From contig NZ_JABJQZ010000008.1 in assembly GCF_013155335.1 (NCBI RefSeq), positions 124,001 to 188,000 of the forward strand: a DNA stretch of 64,000 bases, read 5' to 3'. This document shows positions 25,231-34,543 of this stretch, in pieces. Each line of letters starts with the position of its first letter. The first letter of the stretch is position 1. Below the pieces are notes generated by a model. It did no database searches. It worked only from the letters and a program-made list of their open reading frames with translations, and was not told the origin of the DNA. Origin of the DNA: Nocardioides sp. zg-1230. Lineage in GTDB: Bacteria > Actinomycetota > Actinomycetes > Propionibacteriales > Nocardioidaceae. The position numbers and the translations under genes are program-made.

Positions 25231-26657
25231 GGTGGCGCCTCCGTCGTGGATCGCGGCAGCCTGATGACGAATCGGGCACCACCGGTCGGTCGGTTCTCTG
25301 CGCTGACGGTGCCGTCCATCAGCCGAACGTGCTGGGCCACCAGGGCGAGCCCGAGGCCCGCACCGGTCGTCGAGCCCCGCTCGCTACCCCGGCCCCGGGA
25401 GAATCTGTCGAAGATACGCTCGAGCTCGTCAACGTCCAGACCCGGGCCGGCGTCCTCCACCGTCAGGCACGCCAGCTGCTCAGTAGCATCGACGCGCACC
25501 GCCGTCACTCCTGCCCCGTGGAGCTCGGCGTTGGCGACCAGGTTCATCAGGGCCTGCCGCAGACGCCGCTTGTCGCCTCGCACGACCGCCGACGCCCCGC
25601 CCGACGTCACCTCCACCCGCGACAGCAGGTCCGGTGGGAGGGCACGCTCGACGAGCTCGGCGAGTCGCAGCTCGACCATGGCGAGCCGATCGCTTCCGGC
25701 GTCCGAGCGCGAGATGTCGAGCAGGTCCTGGACCAGCTGCTGGAACCCGTCGACCTCCGCCCGGAGAAGCCCCAGCGCCTCTTGGCCGTCGGAGTCCATG
25801 GAGTCCTGATACCGCTCGACCAGATGGACCGTGTTGACCATCGTAGTCAGGGGGCTCCGGAGCTCGTGACTCACGTCTGCGGCGAACTTGGCGTCCATCC
25901 TCACGCGCCGCTCGAGGGCGTCGACAGTGGAGTTGAACGACTCGGCGATCAGACGCAGGGACGCATCCCCGCGCGGATCGATCCTGACCCGGAGATCGCC
26001 GCTCGCCACGGCAGCGACCGCGCCGGCCACCTGTTCGACGGGCCGCAGCGCCGGTCGAACGGCCCACCACCCCAGAGTCATGGTCGCGACGGGGATCAGG
26101 AGACCTCCGGCGACCAGCACCAGTGTCAGTGTCGTGAGGGACTCGTCGAGCTCGGTGAGCATGAAGACCTCGTAGTAGGCCGCGCCGGCACCCTCCACCG
26201 GTAGCCCCACCACCAGAGCCGGGCTTCCCCCGACCGCGACGCGCTGCGAGTGGGGTTGCCCTCCCCTGACGAGCGCTGCCAGTTCGGCGGGGATCGTGCT
26301 GCGGGAGACGGTCAAGTCATCGGTGAACCACTCGTCCTGGTAGTACAGCAACGAGGACGAGGCGAGCTGGTGCGGCAGCTGGGCGAGGGCCTGTGGGGGG
26401 GTCAGCCCAGATGACTGCAGCCCTCGGGCCACCTGCTCGTCGTTGGCCATGGCCTGCGCTGTCGCTGCCTCGTGGCGCTGACTCAGGAGATAGCCCGCCA
26501 CGCTCGCCCACACGGCGACCCCGCCCAGCACCGCAACGGCCCCAGCCACGAGCCCGAAGGCCAACGTCGCGCGGAGGCGTATCCCGGCCTCACCAGGCCA
26601 CCCCTGCAGTCGCGCAAGGCCGGCTCGGAACGCCGAACGCCACGCGTTCACCGCCAT
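25224..26657 (-). CDS. Sensor histidine kinase (MtrB-like architecture)
   Basis: Membrane-bound kinase of 477 residues. First membrane segment at about 27-55, an extracytoplasmic sensor loop of about 115 residues, a second segment (LTLVLVAGGLLIPVATMTLG), then HAMP (RPVEQVAGAVAAVASGDL), HisKA with the phospho-acceptor in ADVSHELRSPLTTM, and HATPase_c with N box LMNLVANAELHG, G1 VEDAGPGLD, F box IFDRFSRG and G2 GAGLGLALV. It begins at the base next to the response regulator stop and overlaps the GerMN lipoprotein gene. Signal unknown; cell-envelope state would be the analogy with MtrB. Confidence 0.9.
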   Translation of the reverse strand: MAVNAWRSAFRAGLARLQGWPGEAGIRLRATLAFGLVAGAVAVLGGVAVWASVAGYLLSQRHEAATAQAMANDEQVARGLQSSGLTPPQALAQLPHQLASSSLLYYQDEWFTDDLTVSRSTIPAELAALVRGGQPHSQRVAVGGSPALVVGLPVEGAGAAYYEVFMLTELDESLTTLTLVLVAGGLLIPVATMTLGWWAVRPALRPVEQVAGAVAAVASGDLRVRIDPRGDASLRLIAESFNSTVDALERRVRMDAKFAADVSHELRSPLTTMVNTVHLVERYQDSMDSDGQEALGLLRAEVDGFQQLVQDLLDISRSDAGSDRLAMVELRLAELVERALPPDLLSRVEVTSGGASAVVRGDKRRLRQALMNLVANAELHGAGVTAVRVDATEQLACLTVEDAGPGLDVDELERIFDRFSRGRGSERGSTTGAGLGLALVAQHVRLMDGTVSAENRPTGGARFVIRLPRSTTEAPPC

Positions 26658-27362
26658 CTAGTCCCCAGCAGGTGGGCCCGGATCGGCCGCCAGCCGATAT
26701 CCGATGCCCCGCACGGTCGTCACGACCTGGGGCACGGCCGGATCCTGTTCAATCTTCGTCCGCAGCCGACGGATGTGGACGTCGACGAGCCGCTCGTCGC
26801 CGAAGTAGTCATAACCCCACACCCGCTCAAGAAGTTCTTCCCGCGTGTGCACGCGGCCCGGCTCAACAGCGAGCTCGCACAACAGACCGAACTCGGTCCG
26901 CGTCAAGTTGACCACCTTACCCTCCCGGATGGCCACGCCCCGCTCCGGAGAGATCTCCAGACCACCGACCATCACCGGAGCGCGCGCAGTCGTGGAAGTC
27001 GCCGTGCGTCGCAGCAGCGCACGAATCCGCGCCGCCAACTCCTTCGGCACGAAGGGCTTAGTGACGTAGTCGTCAGCGCCCGCTTCCAGGCCAGCGACCA
27101 CGTCATGGCTGTCCGCCTTGGCCGTCACCATGATCACCGGCACATCGCTTCGTCGTCGGATCTGGCGGCACACCTCGAAACCGTCCACATCAGGCAACAT
27201 CAGGTCGAGAAGCACGACGCCGACCTCGCGTTCGGCCAGGGCGAACAGTCCGTCCTCACCGGTGTCGGCCTCCACGACGTCGAACCCGTCGGCCCTGAGT
27301 GCCATCGCCACGGCACGTCGAATCCGCTGATCGTCCTCGATGAACAACACCGAACGTGACAC
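26658..27362 (-). CDS. OmpR/PhoB-family response regulator (MtrA-like)
   Basis: 234 residues with the GTG start (VSRSVLFIEDD). Receiver domain with acidic pair IEDD, phospho-acceptor Asp in VVLLDLMLPDVDG, switch Thr in MVTAKAD and Lys in DDYVTKPF. The C-terminal winged helix (EFGLLCELAVEPGRVHTREE, VDVHIRRLRTKIE, VRGIGYRL) is a Trans_reg_C DNA-binding domain. First gene of the regulator-kinase-GerMN lipoprotein unit. The frame is open 15 codons further upstream, but that part has no family resemblance. Confidence 0.92.
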   Translation of the reverse strand: MSRSVLFIEDDQRIRRAVAMALRADGFDVVEADTGEDGLFALAEREVGVVLLDLMLPDVDGFEVCRQIRRRSDVPVIMVTAKADSHDVVAGLEAGADDYVTKPFVPKELAARIRALLRRTATSTTARAPVMVGGLEISPERGVAIREGKVVNLTRTEFGLLCELAVEPGRVHTREELLERVWGYDYFGDERLVDVHIRRLRTKIEQDPAVPQVVTTVRGIGYRLAADPGPPAGD

Positions 27363-27445
27363 CAACCCATTCTCACACCCCCGTCGAGAAACGCACGAGG
27401 AGCCCACTTGCCGCTGGCGCGCTGCGGGCTCCCCGATGCCCCCAC

Positions 27446-28201
27446 TCAGTGGGTGAGGGCATGCGCCGCTTCCCGCCTGGCGGTGCCGGCGCTGTCGCGA
27501 TGGGGCCAGATCCTCGCTCCCGCCACGCCGCCGGCTACAGCGGCAACCAAGGCGAGCCCGAGTCCGAGCAGGGCCCAGCCTGCGGCGTCACGAGCTCCCT
27601 GCAGCGCCTGGTTCACCTGCTCCGTCGGCGGGTTCTGCAGGTTCAGGTCCTGAATCGCACCCAAGTCGGCTGCCACGGTCGAGACCGGACCCGCGAGCGT
27701 CCCGCCGCCGAGCACCGCGAGCAGGAGCAGGCCGACGGTGGCGAACGCCCACAACACGGCGCCGTTCACAGCCCCCTGACCTACACCGTGCCACAGCGCC
27801 GTCGCACCCACGACCAGCCCGCCGATGAAGAACGCGACCAACGCGGAGACGGAGCTCCACCACGCGCCACCGTCGGAATACAGGTTGAGCGCGAACACCG
27901 CGAGCTGCACGACGAGATAGGTCGCAAGGACAACCAGTACGCCGGCCCACAACGGTCCCCAGCGAACCATGTCCCTTGACGCGATCACGTCCCGGTCGTC
28001 GTGACGACGGACGTACTCGGCACGTGTCTCGTGCGTCCGGCCGGTCGATCGAGCGCTGTCGGCACCGCGCTTGTCGGCGCCATTCTCGTCGGCGTTGGCG
28101 GTGTGGTGCGGGCCCGTTCGGTTGTCACGGGGTCCGGCCTCTCGTTCGGTGTCGTCATGACGACTCCTTTCCTTGAGGGAGAACTTCACCCTGAGCACCA
28201 T
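27446..28201 (-). CDS. Membrane protein of unknown function with charged N-terminal tail
   Basis: Up to 251 residues. A long hydrophilic N-terminus (ADENGADKRGADSARSTGR, AEYVRRHDDRDVIASRD) precedes four predicted membrane segments (WAGVLVVLATYLVVQLAVFAL, ALVAFFIGGLVVGATALW, AVLWAFATVGLLLLAVLGG, GLALVAAVAGGVAGARIW). The start is unclear. The only strong ribosome-binding site (AAAGGAG) leads to an ATG at 28158 that is out of frame with the rest by one base; in-frame starts at 28201 (ATG) or 28189 (GTG) lack good sites. Either translation starts upstream or a one-base indel has occurred. Function unknown. Confidence 0.65.
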   Translation of the reverse strand: MVLRVKFSLKERSRHDDTEREAGPRDNRTGPHHTANADENGADKRGADSARSTGRTHETRAEYVRRHDDRDVIASRDMVRWGPLWAGVLVVLATYLVVQLAVFALNLYSDGGAWWSSVSALVAFFIGGLVVGATALWHGVGQGAVNGAVLWAFATVGLLLLAVLGGGTLAGPVSTVAADLGAIQDLNLQNPPTEQVNQALQGARDAAGWALLGLGLALVAAVAGGVAGARIWPHRDSAGTARREAAHALTH

Positions 28202-28455
28202 CGGTGCCCGCTGTCACGGACGTGATGCTCCTCGTCGAGCGTCGTCACACGACTGTCACGATCACGCCGTGTCGCAGGCCTGCCGTCGAGGCTGAGAGGT
28301 GCGAGCCGGGGGTGAAGGGGACGTGCGACGGCCGTGTGACGGCCCTGTGACGGTCGGACGCGGCCTCAGCGTGACCGCCGTTGTCTCTCCGCGCCAGATT
28401 TCGCAAGGTGGAGTCCTAGGCCAAGGGGAAGCCGATCGAAGGAGTCAGATCAACC

Positions 28456-28926
28456 ATGACGATGTTCACCGAACGAGGCCAGGCAGCCGCAGCGCGACGT
28501 TCGTCGCGCACGGTGGTGATGATGGCGGTGTGTGTAGTGCTGGCCGGGGTCTTGTCGTCCTGCGGCCAGGAGGGCCGGAACGAAGCGGTGCCGATGAGCG
28601 ACCGTGAGGAGAACGATGTCCCGCTGAACGCTCCGACACTGCGGTTCCACGTGTCCACCGACGGACAGGTGGGCGCCTCACCAGACCTCGAGGCGGAAGC
28701 CGGAGAAGTCGTCGCGATGGTGCTCGAGAACGAGAGCGACAAGGGCTATGAGCTGCGCCTGGTCGACCCTGCCGGTAATCAGGTCTTCGCGGTAGATGCG
28801 CCAGCAGGTGAGCTCGGCGACGGTCGCGCGATGCCGCGCGATGTGGGAACCCACGTGGTCTCGGTGTTCCCCGTTGGCCGGCCCGCAGCCGGCGAGGAGT
28901 TCCCGGTCGCAGTGTCGGAGACGTGA
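28456..28926 (+). CDS. Putative lipoprotein with small beta-domain
   Basis: 156 residues; GAAGGAG lies upstream of the ATG. Signal peptide with lipobox LSSC (Cys36). The mature part (about 60-156: LRFHVSTDGQVGASPDL, GEVVAMVLENESDKGYELRLVDP, THVVSVFPVGRPAAGEEFPV) has the layout of a cupredoxin-like sandwich (conserved N-E-S-x-x-x-Y-E-L strand and a final F-x-V strand), but no copper-binding His/Cys/Met set is visible. Stands divergent from the membrane protein gene at 27446-28201. Function unknown. Confidence 0.65.
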   Translation: MTMFTERGQAAAARRSSRTVVMMAVCVVLAGVLSSCGQEGRNEAVPMSDREENDVPLNAPTLRFHVSTDGQVGASPDLEAEAGEVVAMVLENESDKGYELRLVDPAGNQVFAVDAPAGELGDGRAMPRDVGTHVVSVFPVGRPAAGEEFPVAVSET

Positions 28927-28993
28927 CGACAGATGCAGGCGGCCGCCGCCATCTTCGTTGCTGCCGTCGCCGGCCGCGCGCACGATTGCGGAG

Positions 28994-30760
28994 CTACTCG
29001 GACTGACCGAGGTCAGTACGGCCGGCGACGGTCGCGACGCCGTCAGTGGCGAACTCGATGCTGGCGTAGCCGGTCTGCAGGCCAGTCTCGCGGTCGACGT
29101 ACTGCAACTGGATGCTCACGCGCTTGAGCGGTGCCGAATAGGGGGTGGAGAACCGGTTGAAGGTCGGTCGTTCCTCTACTCCCCCGGAGGTGCCGAGCTG
29201 GTTGACGACGGTCCAGGTGGTCTCGTCGCCGTCGGTGTTCCAGACAACCCGTGGGAGCTCGGCGTCGTGCAAGTGACCGATGTTGACGATCCCGGGCGGC
29301 ACGTCCGGTATTCCGTCGTCGACCGGCGTGGTGAGGTCGAGGGGCCTGTCGTCGGTCTCGTTGGGGAGGTCGTCGAGAGAGCCAAGGCCGAGGTAGCCGG
29401 CGGCCGAGCGTGGCTGGTGGAGGAGCACGACGACTGCGTCTGGATCCTCGTCGTCGACGTACGTGCGCAGCTGCTCGCCGAGCTCGGTCTCCGATACCCC
29501 GGTCTCGTTGACGACCGTGCCGCCGAAGAGCGTCTTGAAGGCGGGGTCGTTCCCGGCGACGATGCGAAGGCCTGACACCTCGGTGGGGTCGAAATGCGGA
29601 TTCGTAGCACTGGTCGCGGAGAGCTGCTCGAGGGTCGTCCCGGTGTCGTGGTCGCCCTTCACGACCACGGTGGGGATCTCGCCGCTGGCAGCCACCTCGA
29701 CCTCGACGAACCCGGCCTCGGCAATCGTGCCGTTGGAAGTGATGCCCCCGGAGATCGTCCGCACGGCAAAGGCGTCGACCCCGATCGCCTCGACCAGCGC
29801 CGCGTACACGAGCGTGCGCACCCGGGTGCCGACGTGACTGCCCTGCGGATCGGCCTCGGCGAGCACGACCAACTCACCGTCACGCGGCGCGAGGTCGCCG
29901 GCCCGGACGGTGAGTTCGCCGGCCAACGACTCCTCGGCCTCGTCGAGGTAGGTGCGCGTGCGCTCCTGGATCCGTTCGTTGTTCTTCTCGAGGAAGGGCC
30001 GGACCTGCCGGGCGATCTCCAGCGACTGCGGGCTGCTGAAGGACAGCTCGGAGATTCCGGGCATCGCGTACGCGTCGGGGACCTCGGCGTTGCCCTCCCA
30101 CCTCGCGAACAACCATGCCGCGGTCCCCCATGAGACCGCTCCGAGCGTCACAAGCGCCACGGCGCCGGAAATGATCGATCGGCGGCGGGACCAGGCGGCC
30201 GGTATCGGCGACCGCGCCCGGAAGACGGCGGTCATGACGAGTCCTCCCACCATGAAGGCGGCGAGCTCGCGCCACATCAGGTGACCGAGCAGCTGCGAGC
30301 GCAACGCATCGCCGTACGCGCCCGCGACCTGCTCTGGCGCGCTGACGAACACGGCGTTGGCACGCACGAAGCGGGGACTGGCGTACGACGCCAGCGTTCC
30401 GTCCGCCTGCGGCGTGTCCGTCACCCTCACCCGGGCACCGAATCCCAGCGCTCCGGTCTGGTCCCAGTAGAGACTGCCCAGCACTCCGGTGTCGAGCACC
30501 GAGCGACCGTGGTGGGTGAGCGAGAGCTCGACCGGCACCGTCCCCAGTCGGTCCTCGATGCGGACCGCCTCCACCGCTCGCTCCGCCGCCACCGGAGCCC
30601 CCAGGACCGCCGCCGCCAGCGCTCCGTAGACGACGAACGCCGCCGACACCCGCACCACGCGCCAGACACCTGACCGCACGACCGCCACGCTACCGATCCG
30701 GGCCCTGGCTCGCGCCAGGGCAGCGGCCCTCCGGGCCCCTGCCCCAGAGGGCCGCCTCAT
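28994..30760 (-). CDS. Membrane protein with metallophosphoesterase-like domain
   Basis: 588 residues, start at 30760 (MRRPSGAG). Two to three membrane segments: VWRVVRVSAAFVVYGALAAAVLG near the N-terminus, then HLMWRELAAFMVGGLVMTAVF and ISGAVALVTLGAVSWGTAAWLF. The C-terminal half resembles a calcineurin-like phosphoesterase: ELVVLAE (strand), VVVKGDHDTGTT in place of GNHD, VVVLLHQP and VNIGHLHDAE (GHxH motif). The first D-x-H motif is not obvious, so the metal site may be degenerate. It could be an extracytoplasmic phosphoesterase or a sensor that kept only the fold. No operon partner except the PRC-barrel gene upstream, 40 bases away. Confidence 0.68.
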   Translation of the reverse strand: MRRPSGAGARRAAALARARARIGSVAVVRSGVWRVVRVSAAFVVYGALAAAVLGAPVAAERAVEAVRIEDRLGTVPVELSLTHHGRSVLDTGVLGSLYWDQTGALGFGARVRVTDTPQADGTLASYASPRFVRANAVFVSAPEQVAGAYGDALRSQLLGHLMWRELAAFMVGGLVMTAVFRARSPIPAAWSRRRSIISGAVALVTLGAVSWGTAAWLFARWEGNAEVPDAYAMPGISELSFSSPQSLEIARQVRPFLEKNNERIQERTRTYLDEAEESLAGELTVRAGDLAPRDGELVVLAEADPQGSHVGTRVRTLVYAALVEAIGVDAFAVRTISGGITSNGTIAEAGFVEVEVAASGEIPTVVVKGDHDTGTTLEQLSATSATNPHFDPTEVSGLRIVAGNDPAFKTLFGGTVVNETGVSETELGEQLRTYVDDEDPDAVVVLLHQPRSAAGYLGLGSLDDLPNETDDRPLDLTTPVDDGIPDVPPGIVNIGHLHDAELPRVVWNTDGDETTWTVVNQLGTSGGVEERPTFNRFSTPYSAPLKRVSIQLQYVDRETGLQTGYASIEFATDGVATVAGRTDLGQSE

Positions 30761-30800
30761 CCCCCTGTCGGCTCGACGCGCGCGACGCGCGGCGAGCACG

Positions 30801-31211
30801 TCATGGTCGGCGGGCGAGGAAGTACGGCGCCCGGTAGCCGTCCTCCCAGAACGGGGCGTAGCCGAAGTAGCTGTAGACCGGTCGGTAGTCGACAGGTCCG
30901 CGAGGGGAGGCGTCGTAGTCGAAGCCGGAATCGACATGCAGGTCGCTGCGCTCGAGACAAACGTCGTCTCGCACGCGGCACACCGCATCGACCGGGACCA
31001 GACGGTGGTGTTCCTTCGGACCGACGATGCTGCTCGACGCAATCACCAGGAGGCGCGCACGCCTCTCCTCGGGATCCACCAGGATCTCCTCGACCTCACC
31101 GACCCGGTGATCACGCACGTCGACTACGGACATGCCGCGGACGTCGTCCTGCTCCTCGGCAAGGGTCAGCTCAGTCGTGCTGAGAGGTACAAGCTCACGG
31201 GTCATGGTCAT
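30801..31211 (-). CDS. PRC-barrel domain protein
   Basis: 136 residues; GAGGAGG six bases before the ATG at 31211. The segment GMSVVDVRDHRVGEVEEILVDPEERRARLLVI is a PRC-barrel, a small beta-barrel found in ribosome maturation factor RimM, photosynthetic reaction-centre H subunit and many stress proteins. A second beta part (LVPVDAVCRVRDDVCLE) and a Tyr/Phe-rich tail (YFGYAPFWEDGYRAPYF) follow. Such proteins are often general-stress or membrane-associated. It lies upstream of the phosphoesterase-like gene in the same direction. Confidence 0.8.
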   Translation of the reverse strand: MTMTRELVPLSTTELTLAEEQDDVRGMSVVDVRDHRVGEVEEILVDPEERRARLLVIASSSIVGPKEHHRLVPVDAVCRVRDDVCLERSDLHVDSGFDYDASPRGPVDYRPVYSYFGYAPFWEDGYRAPYFLARRP

Positions 31212-31631
31212 CGTAGCCCTCCTCGCAGGCGATCGACAGCTCACGTCCTCGACCCTGACACGCGCAGATGACCAGTGACGGATCAGGGGATTGCGATTCT
31301 GTGACCTCAGCCGAAAAGCCCGGGCTCACGACGGGCGCCGGACACGATGACTCGATGGAAGTCAGGGCAACGGGTGTGCGCGTGCTCGACAGTTCCCTCG
31401 ACCAGCGCCGGAGCACTCCCACAGTCCCAGACGATTGATCATGAGTGAACATCGTCGGCTCGCGGAGTCTTCTCGATCCGTCCGCCCAACGTCGGCTCTC
31501 CACCCCTTACCAATCAAGCGGCACACATGCTACGAGGGTTCGTAGATGGGTCGCCCGTGGTCGGGCGGCCCACGCGGCATTTCGAGGGCTTCGTTTGTTG
31601 TCGACGGACGTCGTTGAGGCAGGTGGTTGGC
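31212..31631. other. Intergenic region upstream of the relaxase
   Basis: No gene seen in these 420 bases. A small inverted repeat CTACGA/TCGTAG (31530-31545) lies about 90 bases before the relaxase start, a position where a nic region could sit, but nothing decisive identifies an origin of transfer. Confidence 0.3.
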
Positions 31632-34313
31632 GTGCACGGTGGTGTGAAGTTCTATCGAGGTGCGCCGAAGGCCGCGCGCGCGTACGTCGAGCAGGACTGT
31701 GCCCGCTACGACGACTACTACCTCGCCGAAGGCGACGGCATCGCGAGGCGGTTCGCCGCCACCCGACCGCCCGGCGGCTTGGCCACTATCGCGAGAAGGC
31801 CGGATCTGGACGGCGTGGCCTACGAGGCGTGGGTGGCGGGGTTGGATGTCGAGTCCGGTCAGCCGAAGGGCCGGCTTCGTAAGGACGCGAACGGGCTGCG
31901 GTTCGTCGAGGTCACGGTCAACGGCCCCAAGACCTGGTCGCTCGCCGCCGCACTTGACGCGGAGGTGTCCGCTGCGCTCGATGCCGCGCAGGAGCGTGCC
32001 GCCGAACAGATCATCACCTACCTTGCCGATCACGCCACCACCCGGGTCGGGCCCCGGGGCCGGCAGGTGCAGGTGCCCGTCGAGCGGCTCGAGGCAGCCG
32101 TGATTAGGCACTACACGTCCCGGGCCGGCGACCCGCACCGGCATTTGCACCTCCAGGTCAACGCCCGCGTCTTCGCGGCCGGCAGGTGGCGAGGGCTGCA
32201 CTCGGTCGGGGTCCGGGACATGATCGAGGCGATCAACGGGATCGGCCACGCTGCCGTTGCCACCGATCCCGGGTTCCGCGCCGCGCTCGCCGATGCCGGG
32301 TTCACTCTCGATCCCGCGTCCGGGGAGATCGACGAGCTGAGGCCGTTCGCTGGTGCGTTCAGCGCCCGCACCGCGCAGATCCGCGCGAACACCGACCGGT
32401 ACGAGGCCGACTGGCGGTCGGCGCACCCTGGCGAGGAGCCGGCGGCGCCGCTGCGGGAGATCTGGGATCGGCGGGCGTGGGCCGAGGCCCGTCCCGACAA
32501 GGTCGTCCCGACCGACGGCGTCCAGGTGACCGAGCGGTGGAAGGAAGAGCTGCGCGCCCTCGGCTACATGGACCCGCCGGCGGCTGTGTCGTCCAGGACG
32601 GTGTCGATCGCGGACCTCGATCGTAACCGGGCAGTCGAGCTCGTGCTCTCGCGTCTGGGCGCCAAGCGGTCCGCGTGGAACACCGCCGACATCCGGGGTC
32701 AGGTCGAGACGCTGATCGCGCAGGCAGGCCTGGTCGCCGCAGCCGGCGTTCGTGGTGAGCTGGCCGAGGACCTCACCGCCCGCGCGGCGGCACGGTGCAC
32801 GCCCTTGCTGCTGCGACCTGACGTCCCAGAACACGTGCGCGCGTTGACCTCACCACGGGTGCTCGCCGTTGAGACCGAGATCCTCGAGCGGCTGCTGCGG
32901 CGCTCCCATCCTGCCGAGCCCGCCGAGGACGCCCGGTTTCGCCACGCAACGTTGGCGCGGCTCGCGCGGTTGGGGCGGCTGGCGCCGGAGCAGGTCCGGG
33001 TGGTCGCTGCGCTGACCTGTGAGGGTCCGCTGGTCGTCGTCGAGGGCGCAGCAGGTGCCGGGAAGACCACCACCCTCGCCGCGGTCCGAACACATCTGAC
33101 GCGGCGTGGGCACCGACTGGAGGTCGTGACCCCGACCCGCAAGGCTGCCGACGTCGCCGCCCGCGAAACGGGCGCCTCCGGGCAGTCGGCCTCATGGCTG
33201 ATCCACCAGCACGGCTGGCGCTGGGATGACGACGGCCACCGAACCCGGCAACCCAGCCAGCAGCGCAGCGAGCCGTGCCCGCAGGCGCGCCTGCGACGTG
33301 GAGACCTGCTGCTGGTCGACGAGGCCGGCATGGTCACCCAGGACGACGCACTGGCCCTGCTGACCCTCGCCGACGAAACCGGCGCCCGGATCGCGTTCCT
33401 CGGCGATCGGCACCAGCTCCCCGCCGTCGGCCGCGGCGGCGTCCTCGACCACGCCCTCGCGTGGGCCCACCCCAGCGCCGTGCTCACCATGGAGCACGTC
33501 CACCGCTTCACCGACCCCGACTACGCCCACCTCAGCCTCCGCATGCGCGACGGCCGCGCCCCCGACGACGTCTTCAACCACCTTCTTGCACGCGGCCAGA
33601 TCATCATCCACCCCTCCGAAGCCGAGCGCACCGCCGCGCTCGCCGACATCGGCGCCACCGGCGCTCTCGTGGTCGCGGACACCCGCGAACAGGTCGCCAC
33701 GCTGAACGCGGCCATCAGCAACCAGCGGACTCGCCAGTCCGTTCACGGGTCAACTGGGGCGGTCACGCACGTGGTGACGCACCGGGGTGAGCAGATCGGA
33801 GTCGGGGCCCGCGTCGCCACGCGCCGCAACGATCCCGCCCTCGGGGTCACCAACCGCCAGACCTGGACCGTCACCGCGATCAGCTCCGCCGGCGACCTCA
33901 TCGTGCACTCACCCGAACGCCGCCGCGACCACCGGTTGCCGGCGGCGTACGTGCACGAGCACGTGGAGCTGGCGCACGCCACGACCATCCACGGCGCGCA
34001 GGGTGAGACCGTCGAATACGCCCACGTCGCCATCGGCGAGACCACCGGCGCCGCATCCGCCTACGTCGCCATGACCCGGGGCCGGGACTCCAACGTCGCA
34101 CACCTCGTGGCAGCGAGCCTCGACGAAGCCCGACAGCAGTGGAGCCAGGTCTTCAGCCGCGACCGCGCAGGCCTCGGCCCCGCCCACCTCCAACGGCTAG
34201 CCCTCGAGGCCGTCGACCGCTACGGACCCACCGCTCCGCGACCACCGCGCCAGCGTTCCCCCCTCGACACCCACCTCCGACCAGCCTTCCGACCCTCCGG
34301 AATCGGGCTTTGA
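31632..34313 (+). CDS. MobF-type conjugative relaxase/helicase (TrwC/TraI family)
   Basis: 893 residues. The GTG at 31632 gives VHGGVKFYRGA..., the N-terminus I associate with this actinobacterial relaxase group; longer starts add non-family sequence. Relaxase domain (about 1-330): several N-terminal tyrosines (near residues 8, 17, 26, 29-30) available for DNA nicking, and the metal-binding HUH motif HRHLHLQ at about 169-175. Helicase domain (about 430-860): Walker A EGAAGAGKTTT, Walker B LLLVDEAGMV, motif III-like FLGDRHQLPAVG, and late motifs IHGAQGETV and AYVAMTRGR. It would nick oriT and unwind the strand for transfer. No coupling protein or secretion genes are nearby. Confidence 0.93.
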   Translation: MHGGVKFYRGAPKAARAYVEQDCARYDDYYLAEGDGIARRFAATRPPGGLATIARRPDLDGVAYEAWVAGLDVESGQPKGRLRKDANGLRFVEVTVNGPKTWSLAAALDAEVSAALDAAQERAAEQIITYLADHATTRVGPRGRQVQVPVERLEAAVIRHYTSRAGDPHRHLHLQVNARVFAAGRWRGLHSVGVRDMIEAINGIGHAAVATDPGFRAALADAGFTLDPASGEIDELRPFAGAFSARTAQIRANTDRYEADWRSAHPGEEPAAPLREIWDRRAWAEARPDKVVPTDGVQVTERWKEELRALGYMDPPAAVSSRTVSIADLDRNRAVELVLSRLGAKRSAWNTADIRGQVETLIAQAGLVAAAGVRGELAEDLTARAAARCTPLLLRPDVPEHVRALTSPRVLAVETEILERLLRRSHPAEPAEDARFRHATLARLARLGRLAPEQVRVVAALTCEGPLVVVEGAAGAGKTTTLAAVRTHLTRRGHRLEVVTPTRKAADVAARETGASGQSASWLIHQHGWRWDDDGHRTRQPSQQRSEPCPQARLRRGDLLLVDEAGMVTQDDALALLTLADETGARIAFLGDRHQLPAVGRGGVLDHALAWAHPSAVLTMEHVHRFTDPDYAHLSLRMRDGRAPDDVFNHLLARGQIIIHPSEAERTAALADIGATGALVVADTREQVATLNAAISNQRTRQSVHGSTGAVTHVVTHRGEQIGVGARVATRRNDPALGVTNRQTWTVTAISSAGDLIVHSPERRRDHRLPAAYVHEHVELAHATTIHGAQGETVEYAHVAIGETTGAASAYVAMTRGRDSNVAHLVAASLDEARQQWSQVFSRDRAGLGPAHLQRLALEAVDRYGPTAPRPPRQRSPLDTHLRPAFRPSGIGL

Positions 34314-34347
34314 ACCGGGCTCTGACAAGTGCCACCCAAAACAAGTT

Positions 34348-34385
34348 GGGGAAACCTGCTGACCTGCGCGTTTCCAGGTTTCCCC
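34348..34385. repeat. Inverted repeat downstream of relaxase (oriT or terminator candidate)
   Basis: Perfect 11-bp arms GGGGAAACCTG (34348-34358) and CAGGTTTCCCC (34375-34385) separated by 16 bases; a nested GTTTCC copy (34369-34374) allows an alternative pairing. It lies 35 bases after the relaxase stop and before the excisionase gene. An oriT often sits beside the relaxase gene and contains such repeats, but a terminator is equally possible. Confidence 0.45.
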
Positions 34386-34543
34386 CTCAGCCTTCCCCTC
34401 CGTGGCACCGGAATCCGGTAAACCTCGGCGTCCACGCTGGTCGACATGTTTCACACGCGACGCGGCGCGGCTGCAGATGTCCGAGGGACGCCAACGCCCG
34501 TCGCCTTTCCCGGACGCCGAACGCCATCACCGAGGAGGACCAC

